Part shown: one piece after another, positions 1-5,023 of the stretch
How the letters are laid out: each line of letters opens with the position of its first letter
Numbering within the stretch: position 1 is the first letter of the stretch
Assembly (NCBI GenBank): GCA_003483675.1
Contig: DMYK01000418.1
Coordinates: forward strand, 5,094-10,934
Direction of reading: 5' to 3'
Length of the DNA stretch: 5,841 bases
From: Microcoleaceae cyanobacterium UBA11344
GTDB taxonomy: Bacteria > Cyanobacteriota > Cyanobacteriia > Cyanobacteriales > Microcoleaceae
Translations under genes and position numbers: made by a program
The notes under the pieces: model-generated
Database searches by the model: none
Seen by the model: the letters and a program-made list of their open reading frames with translations, nothing else
Told to the model about the DNA's origin: nothing

Positions 1-171
1 CCTGATGTTTCTATTGTTACTGGAGAAGGCAATCTTGGTACTATCACCATAAATCTTAGTCCTGATGCTTCAGCAAAATTGTTTGAAAAAGCTGCTAACC
101 AAGGAAAAGATATTTCTGTTATTGCTTATGAATTATTAGTCAAAATCTTGGACGGGGAAGCACAAGACTAG
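1..171 (+). CDS. 3' end of a probable antitoxin-like small protein (partial)
   Basis: An open frame enters from the left edge and ends at TAG 169-171, giving the last 56 residues of a protein whose start lies outside the window. The visible part has a short beta-like stretch (GTITINLSPD, residues 13-22) followed by a helical segment (SAKLFEKAANQGKDISVIAYELL) and an acidic tail ending GEAQD. A beta strand followed by two helices, with a turn around GKDIS, resembles the ribbon-helix-helix fold of many small cyanobacterial antitoxins. That is inference from pattern only, since no diagnostic motif is present. No toxin partner follows in the same direction, so if it is an antitoxin its toxin is upstream or absent. 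The stop codon abuts the first copy of the 44-bp direct repeat. It could also be the tail of a larger unrelated protein. Confidence 0.55.
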   Translation, partial: PDVSIVTGEGNLGTITINLSPDASAKLFEKAANQGKDISVIAYELLVKILDGEAQD

Positions 172-214
172 GTTAAGTTTCTAAGACTCTTGATTATAGC
201 AATGTTTGGGCATT
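172..214. repeat. 44-bp direct repeat, copy 1
   Basis: This 43-bp segment begins GTTAAGTTTCTAAGACTC and ends TTTGGGCATT. It matches 1057-1100 in the same orientation with two substitutions and one single-base gap. It lies immediately after the stop of the partial left-hand gene and downstream of the PIN toxin gene, so with copy 2 it brackets the whole 289-1034 operon. On the minus strand it keeps a TATAAT hexamer (forward 193-198), but no TTGACA box sits at the proper distance, unlike copy 2. It also holds the 9-bp palindrome AAGACTCTT (183-191). Confidence 0.85.
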
Positions 215-227
215 GTACATTTTTAGT

Positions 228-272
228 GCGCGATCGCCTTAACCAAAAAAAACAAGCGCGATCGCCTTTTTT
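228..272 (+). terminator. Possible terminator built from two HIP1 octamers
   Basis: A 13-bp sequence GCGCGATCGCCTT occurs twice, at 228-240 and 256-268. Because GCGATCGC is its own reverse complement, the copies at 230-237 and 258-265 can pair as an 8-bp GC-rich stem with a 20-nt loop, followed by six T residues (267-272). It lies where the left-hand plus-strand gene should end transcription. The A-rich loop gives a T run on the other strand, so it might serve the minus-strand operon too. The loop is long for an intrinsic terminator, so this is tentative. Confidence 0.35.
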
Positions 273-288
273 CCCGATCATTATAGAA

Positions 289-735
289 TCACGTTGACAA
301 CAAACCTTTCCCTACAATCTCTCGAATTTCTCTAACAAATTCTGCTGGAGTTTGAATTATCAACCCGCTTTGTGCAGCAACTTGGGCAGTAAAATCTTTG
401 GTATTTAAGCTCAACAGGCGATCAACATTTGCCAGAACAGCCGCCGCTAAAATCGGGGTATCTTTAGCTTCAATAATAGCCGCCCACTGCGATGATGCTT
501 CGAGTGATGGATCGGGTTGAATTTCGGGGTTGATAGCAGCTAGCAACTCTGTAAAAATTGGCATAGCCGCAGGTATTTTTTTGCGTAAATTGCGATCGCA
601 TTCCTCCAAAACTTGGTCAGATATAACCAACTTAAAAAGACCTATTTCTGCCATTGTCAGCACAGCACGACTAGCTCCAGTTCGCGATCCGCATCCGGCA
701 ATTAACACACTGGAGTCTGCAAATATCCTACGCAT
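289..735 (-). CDS. PIN-domain ribonuclease toxin (VapC-like)
   Basis: This 148-residue protein is a probable type II toxin. PIN domains are metal-dependent ribonucleases that usually cut tRNA or rRNA when their antitoxin is lost. The acidic residues expected of the fold are visible: D7 in IFADSSVLI, E44/E45 in DQVLEECDRNL, D92 in EAKDTPILAAA, and D114 in LSLNTKDF. The length fits the family. The start is the ATG at 735, which overlaps the antitoxin stop as TGATG and so implies translational coupling, with AGGAG about 11 nt upstream. A frame seven codons longer begins at TTG 756 and is less likely. It is co-transcribed with the upstream antitoxin from the promoter near 1079-1109. The family is firm, but the RNA target cannot be inferred. 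Confidence 0.88.
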   Translation of the reverse strand: MRRIFADSSVLIAGCGSRTGASRAVLTMAEIGLFKLVISDQVLEECDRNLRKKIPAAMPIFTELLAAINPEIQPDPSLEASSQWAAIIEAKDTPILAAAVLANVDRLLSLNTKDFTAQVAAQSGLIIQTPAEFVREIREIVGKGLLST

Positions 736-1034
736 CAAGACTGTTTCTCCTGCCAAATCGCCTCTCTCTCCGCTTCTAAACCCGCCAATAAATCAGTCAA
801 ACCCACATTTTCACTTTCCATAATAATTGCAATTCGATCGATTAGTTGGGGAACTTGAGGTTGTTTGGGAGCAAGCACAATCAGATTACCTATTTGGAGT
901 AGCACCAGCATATCTCCCCGATCGACATTGAGGGCATCTTGTAATAACTGGGGAATAGTAATTTCCCCTCCCTGTCCCAGAAGAATAGGGAATTGTTGAA
1001 TCTCTACATCCGTTTCTTGTGAAGTTATTGTCAC
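735..1034 (-). CDS. AbrB/MazE-type antitoxin
   Basis: This 99-residue protein is the probable antitoxin and autorepressor for the PIN toxin that follows. Residues 20-57 (GQGGEITIPQLLQDALNV, then GDMLVLLQIGNLIVLAP) match the swapped-hairpin AbrB/SpoVT DNA-binding fold: a turn with ITIP, an LN-hydrophobic-GD element, then paired beta strands. Residues 58-99 are predicted helical and acidic, ending AEREAIWQEKQS, as expected for a toxin-binding tail. The start codon is GTG at 1034, supported by a GAGG ribosome site (forward 1043-1046) 8 nt upstream; no ATG serves better. Its stop overlaps the toxin's ATG by one base. In this family the dimer usually binds its own promoter, and a palindrome lies between the -10 and the start. 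The pairing with a PIN toxin is common in cyanobacteria. Confidence 0.88.
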   Translation of the reverse strand: MTITSQETDVEIQQFPILLGQGGEITIPQLLQDALNVDRGDMLVLLQIGNLIVLAPKQPQVPQLIDRIAIIMESENVGLTDLLAGLEAEREAIWQEKQS

Positions 1035-1056
1035 GACTTTAACCTCAGCCTTTAGT

Positions 1057-1100
1057 GTTAAGTTTCTAAGACTCTTTAATTATAGCAATTTTTGGGCATT
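1057..1100. repeat. 44-bp direct repeat, copy 2
   Basis: This is the second copy of the 172-214 repeat, same orientation, identical except for two substitutions and one extra base. It is the leader and -10 region of the minus-strand antitoxin-toxin operon: the TATAAT on the minus strand (forward 1079-1084) is inside it, and the palindrome AAGACTCTT (1068-1076) lies just downstream of that -10. The -35 box lies just outside the repeat, at 1104-1109. Confidence 0.85.
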
Positions 1101-1109
1101 TTTTGTCAA
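1079..1109 (-). promoter_or_regulatory. Consensus sigma70-type promoter of the AbrB-PIN operon
   Basis: Read on the minus strand, a perfect TTGACA (forward 1104-1109) is followed after 19 bp by a perfect TATAAT (forward 1079-1084). The -10 is 44 bp upstream of the GTG start at 1034, leaving room for a short leader that carries GAGG. The spacer is 2 bp longer than the optimum, which may reduce strength or make the promoter dependent on a regulator. The palindrome AAGACTCTT at 1068-1076, in the expected initiation region, is a plausible operator for autorepression by the AbrB-type antitoxin; this last point is inference. Confidence 0.65.
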
Positions 1110-1181
1110 ACTCCCCTAGAAGTTGCAATTACTACGTTGATCTGCTACCATTAACATAGACGCATCGTAGGAAAACAACCG

Positions 1182-1412
1182 ATGACACTAACAGAATTAC
1201 TCCCTACCATTAGACAACTATCTGCGATCGACAAACGAGAGTTAATCCGCATTCTAATGGCGGAAGAAGATATCAGTGATGAACGCGCGTGGAAGGCTCA
1301 ATTTGAAGCTACAACAGACGATCAGTGGGATAGTCTAGCTGAAATAGTATGTCAGGAAATTGCTGCTGGCGATATTACTCCCCTGGTGGATGTTTTTCCC
1401 GACTCGCCATGA
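1182..1412 (+). CDS. Antitoxin of a RelE/ParE-type module
   Basis: This is a 76-residue acidic protein with an N-terminal helical segment (LTELLPTIRQLSAIDKRELIRILMAEE) and an acidic C-terminal part ending DVFPDSP. I recognise no standard DNA-binding motif, but the size, acidity and position directly before a RelE/ParE-type toxin fit a cyanobacterial type II antitoxin. The ATG at 1182 has AGGA at 1169-1172, nine bases upstream. Its TGA overlaps the toxin ATG in the sequence ATGA (1409-1412), so translation of the two is probably coupled. Transcription should start in the 1101-1181 gap, divergent from the AbrB-PIN operon. The best promoter I can find is weak (TTGCAA 1123-1128, 17 bp, TACCAT 1146-1151). 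The antitoxin role is inferred mainly from context. Confidence 0.8.
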   Translation: MTLTELLPTIRQLSAIDKRELIRILMAEEDISDERAWKAQFEATTDDQWDSLAEIVCQEIAAGDITPLVDVFPDSP

Positions 1413-1672
1413 AATCAAGTGTTACTAACGCATTTCGCAAGAAAATTGACCAGCTTCCTGCATCGGTTCAAGAGCAAGCTGCCAAAGCATACGCCCTTTG
1501 GCATTCAGATCCCTACCACAACAGCCTTCAGTTTAAACGAGTTAGTCAGCGTCAACCTATTTATTCAGTTCGTGTAGGACTAAATTATCGAGCTCTTGGC
1601 TTACTAGAAAACGATCGCATTTACTGGTTTTGGATTGGCGCACATACAGAGTATATCGAACTGAGATATTGA
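1409..1672 (+). CDS. RelE/ParE-superfamily toxin
   Basis: This 87-residue basic protein has the RelE/ParE pattern: an N-terminal helical hairpin (FRKKIDQLPASVQEQAAKAYALW), a central strand with KRV (residues 43-45), then YSVRVGLNYRALGLLENDRIYWFWIGAHTEY, the C-terminal beta sheet with conserved arginines R55 and R61 and a final H79/Y82. RelE members cut mRNA on the ribosome, while ParE members poison gyrase. The sequence does not decide between them, though the GAHTEY ending is common in cyanobacterial proteins labelled either way. The ATG at 1409 overlaps the antitoxin stop by 4 bp. A longer frame starting upstream at 1349 is rejected because it lies inside the antitoxin gene. The pair forms a complete module with 1182-1412. 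Confidence 0.85.
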   Translation: MKSSVTNAFRKKIDQLPASVQEQAAKAYALWHSDPYHNSLQFKRVSQRQPIYSVRVGLNYRALGLLENDRIYWFWIGAHTEYIELRY

Positions 1673-1711
1673 CGCAGAAACCGGGTTTTTTTCGTAAGTC
1701 CTAAAATCTTG

Positions 1712-1774
1712 GAATCGACAGGCGATCGCCCATCAAGTCCGATCGCTCTTGTGATAGAATCGACACAGCGATCG
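1712..1774. repeat. Imperfect direct repeat with HIP1 cores upstream of the Rpn gene
   Basis: GAATCGACAGGCGATCG (1712-1728) recurs as GAATCGACACAGCGATCG (1757-1774), 45 bp apart and differing by one substitution and one inserted base. A third GATCG core (1741-1745) lies between them. The first copy contains a full HIP1 octamer. The block occupies most of the gap between the RelE/ParE toxin and the Rpn gene. It may be chance enrichment of HIP1-like sequence or a binding region for regulation of the next gene; the sequence does not show which. Confidence 0.5.
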
Positions 1775-1792
1775 TTATTCCCGATTCCCACC

Positions 1793-2626
1793 ATGACATT
1801 CATCAACCCCAAAACCGATTACGCCTTCAAGAGAATATTTGGCTCCTCAGAAAGCAAAGACATTCTCATCAGTTTTCTCAACGCCATGATTTACGATGGC
1901 AATCCTACCATTGAAGACTTGGAAATTATCAACCCCAACCTGCCGCCCAGAGTCGAAGGTTTGAAAGATACTTATTTAGATGTAAAAGCCCAACTCGCCG
2001 ATGGTACCCTAGTCATTATTGAAATGCAGGTATTAAACGTAGAGTCTTTCGGCAAGAGAGTTTTGTACAACGCCGCCAAAACTTACGCCTTTCAATTACA
2101 GAAAGGAGAAGGCTACCGAATGCTCAAACCCGTGATTGCATTAACACTGACTGATTTCGAGATGTTTCAAAATAGCGACAAGCTAATTTCGAGATTTGTC
2201 TACAAAGAAGAAAGCACAAATATCAGATATACCGACAATAACATCGAGTTAGTATTTGTAGAACTTCCGAAATTTACCAAACAAGTAGACCAGCTAGAAA
2301 CGATTGCAGATAAATGGATTTATTTCATGAAATATGCGAGGACAATAACGGATGTCCCGGAAATAATGGATAGCGTTCCAGAGATTCATAAAGCCTTTGA
2401 CATCGCCAATCAAGTGAATTTAACCCTTGATGAATTGGCGGATATCGAACGGCGAGAAATGTTTATTTACGACCAACAAGGAGCTATAATTAAAGCCGTT
2501 CAAGAAGCTCTACAACAAGAAAAGCTGGCGATCGCACGGCAATTACTCGATCGCCTAGATGATGAAACGATCGCTCAAACAACCGGACTCAGTATTCAGG
2601 ATGTGCGGAATTTGCGATCGAAATGA
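1793..2626 (+). CDS. Rpn/PD-(D/E)XK nuclease-family protein
   Basis: This 277-residue protein is of the Rpn (recombination-promoting nuclease, PDDEXK transposase-like) family, abundant and multi-copy in cyanobacteria. The opening INPKTDYAFKRIFG (residues 4-17) is the family hallmark. The predicted nuclease core follows, with D63 in YLDVKAQ and E77-M-Q79 in VIIEMQV, matching the D...ExQ variant of PD-(D/E)XK, so the active site looks intact. Residues about 225-277 form helices ending in a small helix-turn-helix-like unit (DETIAQTTGLSIQDVRNL), a common tail in this family. E. coli Rpn proteins are DNA endonucleases that stimulate RecA-independent recombination; the role of cyanobacterial copies is uncertain. 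I chose ATG 1793 because the hallmark begins there; the frame extends to a TTG at 1709 with no family similarity. No clear ribosome site is visible. Confidence 0.88.
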   Translation: MTFINPKTDYAFKRIFGSSESKDILISFLNAMIYDGNPTIEDLEIINPNLPPRVEGLKDTYLDVKAQLADGTLVIIEMQVLNVESFGKRVLYNAAKTYAFQLQKGEGYRMLKPVIALTLTDFEMFQNSDKLISRFVYKEESTNIRYTDNNIELVFVELPKFTKQVDQLETIADKWIYFMKYARTITDVPEIMDSVPEIHKAFDIANQVNLTLDELADIERREMFIYDQQGAIIKAVQEALQQEKLAIARQLLDRLDDETIAQTTGLSIQDVRNLRSK

Positions 2627-2639
2627 GATTTATTTCAAA

Positions 2640-2692
2640 AAGGTCGTGAAGCGAAGCTATCCCGAAGGGAATCGCCCATCAAGATCGACCTT
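2640..2692. repeat. 53-bp nested palindromic repeat
   Basis: Outer arms AAGGTCG (2640-2646) and CGACCTT (2686-2692) are perfect inverted copies. Inside, GCGA (2651-2654) pairs with TCGC (2672-2675), and TCCC (2660-2663) pairs with GGGA (2667-2670) around a GAA loop. The inner part, GCGAAGCTATCCCGAAGGGA followed by ATCGC, resembles the short dispersed hairpin repeats of filamentous cyanobacteria. It begins 13 bp after the Rpn stop codon and could fold in that mRNA's 3' end, but there is no T run to mark a standard terminator. Confidence 0.6.
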
Positions 2693-2713
2693 CTAATACA
2701 ATTTCTTCCTGAT

Positions 2714-2745
2714 TCTTCCTTCGTGTCCTTCGCGTCTTCGCGGTT
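2714..2745. repeat. Degenerate GCGAAG-type short repeat
   Basis: On the minus strand this reads AACCGCGAAG, ACGCGAAG, GACACGAAG, GAAG: a run of near-identical units ending in CGAAG, one every 8-9 bases. It resembles the dispersed cyanobacterial intergenic repeat of the ACCGCAGAGACGCAGAGG type, with GCGAAG in place of GCAGAG. It lies between the convergent Rpn and ilvA genes. I see no coding potential here. Confidence 0.6.
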
Positions 2746-2768
2746 CAATAATACTAATTCTTCCGGTC

Positions 2769-2785
2769 CAAAACGAGTAAACTCG
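2769..2785 (-). terminator. Possible weak terminator of ilvA
   Basis: About 22 bp past the ilvA stop codon, the minus strand reads CGAGTTTACTCG followed by TTTT. It makes a 4-bp stem (CGAG/CTCG, forward 2774-2785) with a 4-nt loop and a short U tract. The stem is short, so termination here is only a suggestion. The rest of 2627-2807 holds the two repeats listed separately and no gene. Confidence 0.3.
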
Positions 2786-2807
2786 ATCGCCCTTTCCCCA
2801 AAAACCC

Positions 2808-4319
2808 CTACCTCAAAAACAACTTATAAGCCGGATTCTGACTCTCATCCCCATACAGATAGCCCAGGGTATCCAAAAAAGCCTGCCACTCCTGCATCTC
2901 ATCAGGCGGCACCTGAATTCCCACCACAATTCGCCCGTAATCAGCCCCATTATTCCGATAGTGAAAAACGCTAATATTCCAGTTAGGACTCATCGAACCC
3001 ACAAACTTCATCAACGCACCAGGACGTTCGGGAAATTCAAAGCGATAAAATAATTCATTATCTGCCAACAAAGAACGGCCGCCCACCATATGCCGCAAGT
3101 GCAATTTCGTTAATTCATCATCAGTTAAATCCAAAGTTTTGAAGCCACAATCTTCAAAACTTGCAGCTATTTTCACCGCATCCGCGCGGTTTTGAATTTG
3201 GACACCGATAAAAATATGCGCTGCTTTCTCATCCGCAATTCGATAGCTAAATTCAGTTAAATTCCGCTTTCCCAAACATTCACAAAACTTGCGGAGACTT
3301 CCCGGTTGTTCGGGAATTGTGACTGCAAAAATAGCTTCGCGGCGTTCGCCAAACTCCGCTCTTTCTGCTACAAAACGCAGGCGATCGAAATTCATGTTTG
3401 CACCGCAAGCAACAGCAACTAACGTTTCTCCTGCGATTTGTTCCCGTTCGACATAAGCTTTCGCACCTGCGATCGACAATGCGCCAGCCGGTTCTAAGAT
3501 CGATCGCGTATCCTCAAAAACATCCTTAATCGCCGCACAAATATCATCCGTATCCACTAAAATAATCTCATCCACATACTCCTGACAAAGCCGAAAAGTT
3601 TCCTCCCCAACTTCCCGCACAGCCACGCCATCCGCAAATAAACCAACCTGGGATAAACGCACCCGTTTCCCCGCTTTCAAAGACTGATTCATCGCATCGG
3701 AATCGACAGGTTCGACACCAATAATTTTAATTTCCGGCCGCAACCGTTTCACATAAGCACCAATTCCAGAAATCAATCCACCGCCGCCAATTGCCACAAA
3801 AATTGCATGAATTGGTTTTTGATGTTGTCGCAGAATTTCCATGCCGATCGTACCCTGTCCCGCAATCACATGGGGATCATCAAAAGGGTGAACAAAAGTC
3901 ATGCCTGTTTCCGCCTCTAATTGGCGCGCAAAAGCGTAAGCATCATCGTAAGTAACACCATGCAAGACCACCTCTCCACCACGGGCTATGACCGCATTTA
4001 CCTTGACCTGGGGCGTAGTTACGGGCATGACTATGACCGCGCGAGTTCCCAGGTGGCGGGCGGCGAGGGCGACTCCTTGGGCGTGATTGCCGGCAGAAGC
4101 TGCGATCGCCCCTTTTGCTAGCAACTCCGGCGAAAGTTGCGCCATTTTGTTATAGGCACCGCGCAGTTTGAAGGAAAACACAGACTGCATATCCTCTCGC
4201 TTCAGCAGGAGTTTATTGTTGAGTCGCGCTGATAGATTGGGGGCCAATTCTAAGGGCGTTTCTTGGGCTACATCGTAGACGCGGGCGGTGAGGATTTGTA
4301 CTAGGTAATCGCAAAGCAT
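2808..4319 (-). CDS. ilvA: Threonine ammonia-lyase, biosynthetic (threonine deaminase)
   Basis: This 503-residue PLP enzyme deaminates L-threonine to 2-oxobutanoate and ammonia, the first committed step to isoleucine, in the cytoplasm. The catalytic domain is residues 1 to about 320. It has the PLP lysine K51 in SFKLRGA, SAGNHAQG (75-82), the glycine-rich phosphate loop GGGGL (178-182), EPAGA (276-280) and CGANMNFDRLR (305-315). Two ACT-like regulatory domains follow, from about 328 (TIPEQPGSLRKFCECLG) and about 423 (FEFPERPGALMKF), as in the allosteric, isoleucine-inhibited form; the catabolic form lacks this doublet. Length agrees with E. coli IlvA (514). ATG 4319 fits the family start, though no strong ribosome site precedes it. 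It stands alone, convergent with the Rpn gene and divergent from brnT, and looks intact. Confidence 0.97.
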   Translation of the reverse strand: MLCDYLVQILTARVYDVAQETPLELAPNLSARLNNKLLLKREDMQSVFSFKLRGAYNKMAQLSPELLAKGAIAASAGNHAQGVALAARHLGTRAVIVMPVTTPQVKVNAVIARGGEVVLHGVTYDDAYAFARQLEAETGMTFVHPFDDPHVIAGQGTIGMEILRQHQKPIHAIFVAIGGGGLISGIGAYVKRLRPEIKIIGVEPVDSDAMNQSLKAGKRVRLSQVGLFADGVAVREVGEETFRLCQEYVDEIILVDTDDICAAIKDVFEDTRSILEPAGALSIAGAKAYVEREQIAGETLVAVACGANMNFDRLRFVAERAEFGERREAIFAVTIPEQPGSLRKFCECLGKRNLTEFSYRIADEKAAHIFIGVQIQNRADAVKIAASFEDCGFKTLDLTDDELTKLHLRHMVGGRSLLADNELFYRFEFPERPGALMKFVGSMSPNWNISVFHYRNNGADYGRIVVGIQVPPDEMQEWQAFLDTLGYLYGDESQNPAYKLFLR

Positions 4320-4356
4320 GGCGTTAGCAGGTTGGTTGATGCCGGATGATGGGATA

Positions 4357-4362
4357 ATTGTA
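4357..4362 (-). promoter_or_regulatory. Candidate -10 box for ilvA
   Basis: On the minus strand TACAAT (five of six consensus bases) lies 37 bp upstream of the ilvA ATG, in the 167-bp gap shared with the divergent brnT gene. No TTGACA-like box is found 16-18 bp further upstream, so it would need an activator or be a promoter lacking a -35. The same gap must hold the brnT promoter; TATATA at 4464-4469 is an A/T-rich candidate but also lacks a convincing -35. Confidence 0.3.
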
Positions 4363-4486
4363 CGGTATTTGTGTTAGTATTTTGCGGGGAATGGGCGATC
4401 GAGTCGCACTCAGGTGGATTACGATTACAATAAAATCAGCGTTAGATAGCAAAAGCGCGAAAATATATAAAACATACAATCTGGGT

Positions 4487-4765
4487 ATGGAATTTGAATG
4501 GGACGAAATCAAAGCAGCTATCAATCTCAACAAGCACGGTGTAAAGTTTGAAGAAGCAAAGACAGTTTTCTACAATCCGCTTGCCGTAATTTTTGATGAT
4601 GAAAAACATTCACAAGATGAGCGCCGTGAAATTATCATCGGTCACTCTCAAAACAATCAGTTGCTGCTAGTCAGCTATACTGAACGTGGAAATCCAATCC
4701 GTATCATTAGTGCCCGTCTAGCCACGAAAAAGGAACGTGAAGACTATGAAGAAAACGCCTTTTAA
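4487..4765 (+). CDS. brnT: BrnT-family ribonuclease toxin
   Basis: This 92-residue protein is a BrnT toxin, a RelE-like ribonuclease that blocks translation unless bound by its antitoxin. Hallmarks are visible throughout: FEWDEIKAAINLNKHGVKFEEA (3-24), VFYNPLAVIFDDEKHSQDERREIIIG (27-52), then LLLVSYTERGNPIRIISARLATKKERE (59-85) with conserved R72 and R77. It ends ...DYEENAF. The length is typical of the family. I chose ATG 4487 because the family opens with M-x-FEWD; the frame continues back to ATG 4391 and TTG 4358 with sequence unlike BrnT. No good ribosome site precedes the ATG. The gene order is toxin first, as in brnTA, and the antitoxin begins inside its last 20 bases, so the two are almost certainly one transcript. 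Confidence 0.93.
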   Translation: MEFEWDEIKAAINLNKHGVKFEEAKTVFYNPLAVIFDDEKHSQDERREIIIGHSQNNQLLLVSYTERGNPIRIISARLATKKEREDYEENAF

Positions 4766-4988
4766 TGAATCTTCAAACTCGGAAGATGAGCTTTTGCCGG
4801 AGTACCGCTTCGACTACAAAAAAGCCAAACCCAACCGTTTTGCAAATCGCAGTGGAAAGCAACAAATGACAGTCGTTGTTTTGGATGAGGATATTGCCCG
4901 GATTTTCTCAACACCGGAGGCAGTAAACAAGGTGCTTCGGGCGCTGATTGAAGCGATGCCCCAAGCAAGTAGTGGGGAAACAGTTTAA
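4746..4988 (+). CDS. Antitoxin partner of BrnT (BrnA position)
   Basis: This 80-residue protein should neutralise the BrnT toxin and probably represses the operon. It begins with an acidic stretch (NSEDELLPEYRFDYKKAKPNRFANR), where EYRFDYKKAKPNRFA resembles the toxin-binding region of BrnA-like proteins. A strand TVVVLDEDIARIF and a helix AVNKVLRALIEAMP follow, giving a ribbon-helix-helix pattern. It lacks the C-terminal LDxDVLxWF and YQTRIN signatures of textbook BrnA, so I leave the symbol blank; it belongs to a variant seen in cyanobacteria. ATG 4746 has AGGA at 4731-4734, 11 nt upstream; a GTG three codons earlier lies only 2 nt from that site and is less likely. It overlaps brnT by 20 bp, which suggests coupled translation. 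Confidence 0.85.
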   Translation: MKKTPFNESSNSEDELLPEYRFDYKKAKPNRFANRSGKQQMTVVVLDEDIARIFSTPEAVNKVLRALIEAMPQASSGETV

Positions 4989-5023
4989 AGTCCTAAAATA
5001 ATGACTTTCTCTAGGTAAGACTT

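Noticed and set aside
736..756. N-terminal extension of the PIN toxin to position 756
   Set aside because: It begins at TTG inside the antitoxin gene. The ATG at 735 overlaps the antitoxin stop and lies directly before the conserved domain.
530..823. 97-codon plus-strand open frame
   Set aside because: It is antisense to the PIN toxin and AbrB antitoxin, which have clear family motifs and coupled translation.
1673..1692. Palindrome AAACCGGGTTT followed by a T run as a terminator for the RelE/ParE toxin gene
   Set aside because: The five-base arms leave only one base for a loop, so a stable hairpin is unlikely. It may be a remnant of a common cyanobacterial repeat.
1709..1792. Upstream extension of the Rpn gene
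   Set aside because: It starts at TTG and translates the HIP1-rich repeat region. The family hallmark starts at ATG 1793.
1621..1812. 63-codon minus-strand open frame
   Set aside because: It overlaps the RelE/ParE toxin end and the Rpn start and has no recognisable protein character.
2723..2974. 83-codon plus-strand open frame
   Set aside because: It runs through an intergenic repeat and antisense to ilvA; composition is low-complexity P/S/T-rich.
3921..4121. 66-codon plus-strand open frame
   Set aside because: It lies wholly antisense inside ilvA, whose frame carries all expected motifs.
4324..4533. 69-codon minus-strand open frame upstream of ilvA
   Set aside because: It overlaps the brnT start antisense and resembles no leader peptide; it has no isoleucine, valine or threonine codon run followed by an attenuator.
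4762..4968. 68-codon minus-strand open frame
   Set aside because: It is antisense to the BrnT antitoxin gene.
1696..4999. 12-base match AAGTCCTAAAAT at 1696-1707 and 4988-4999
   Set aside because: It is short and A/T-rich with no extension on either side, so chance is the simplest explanation.
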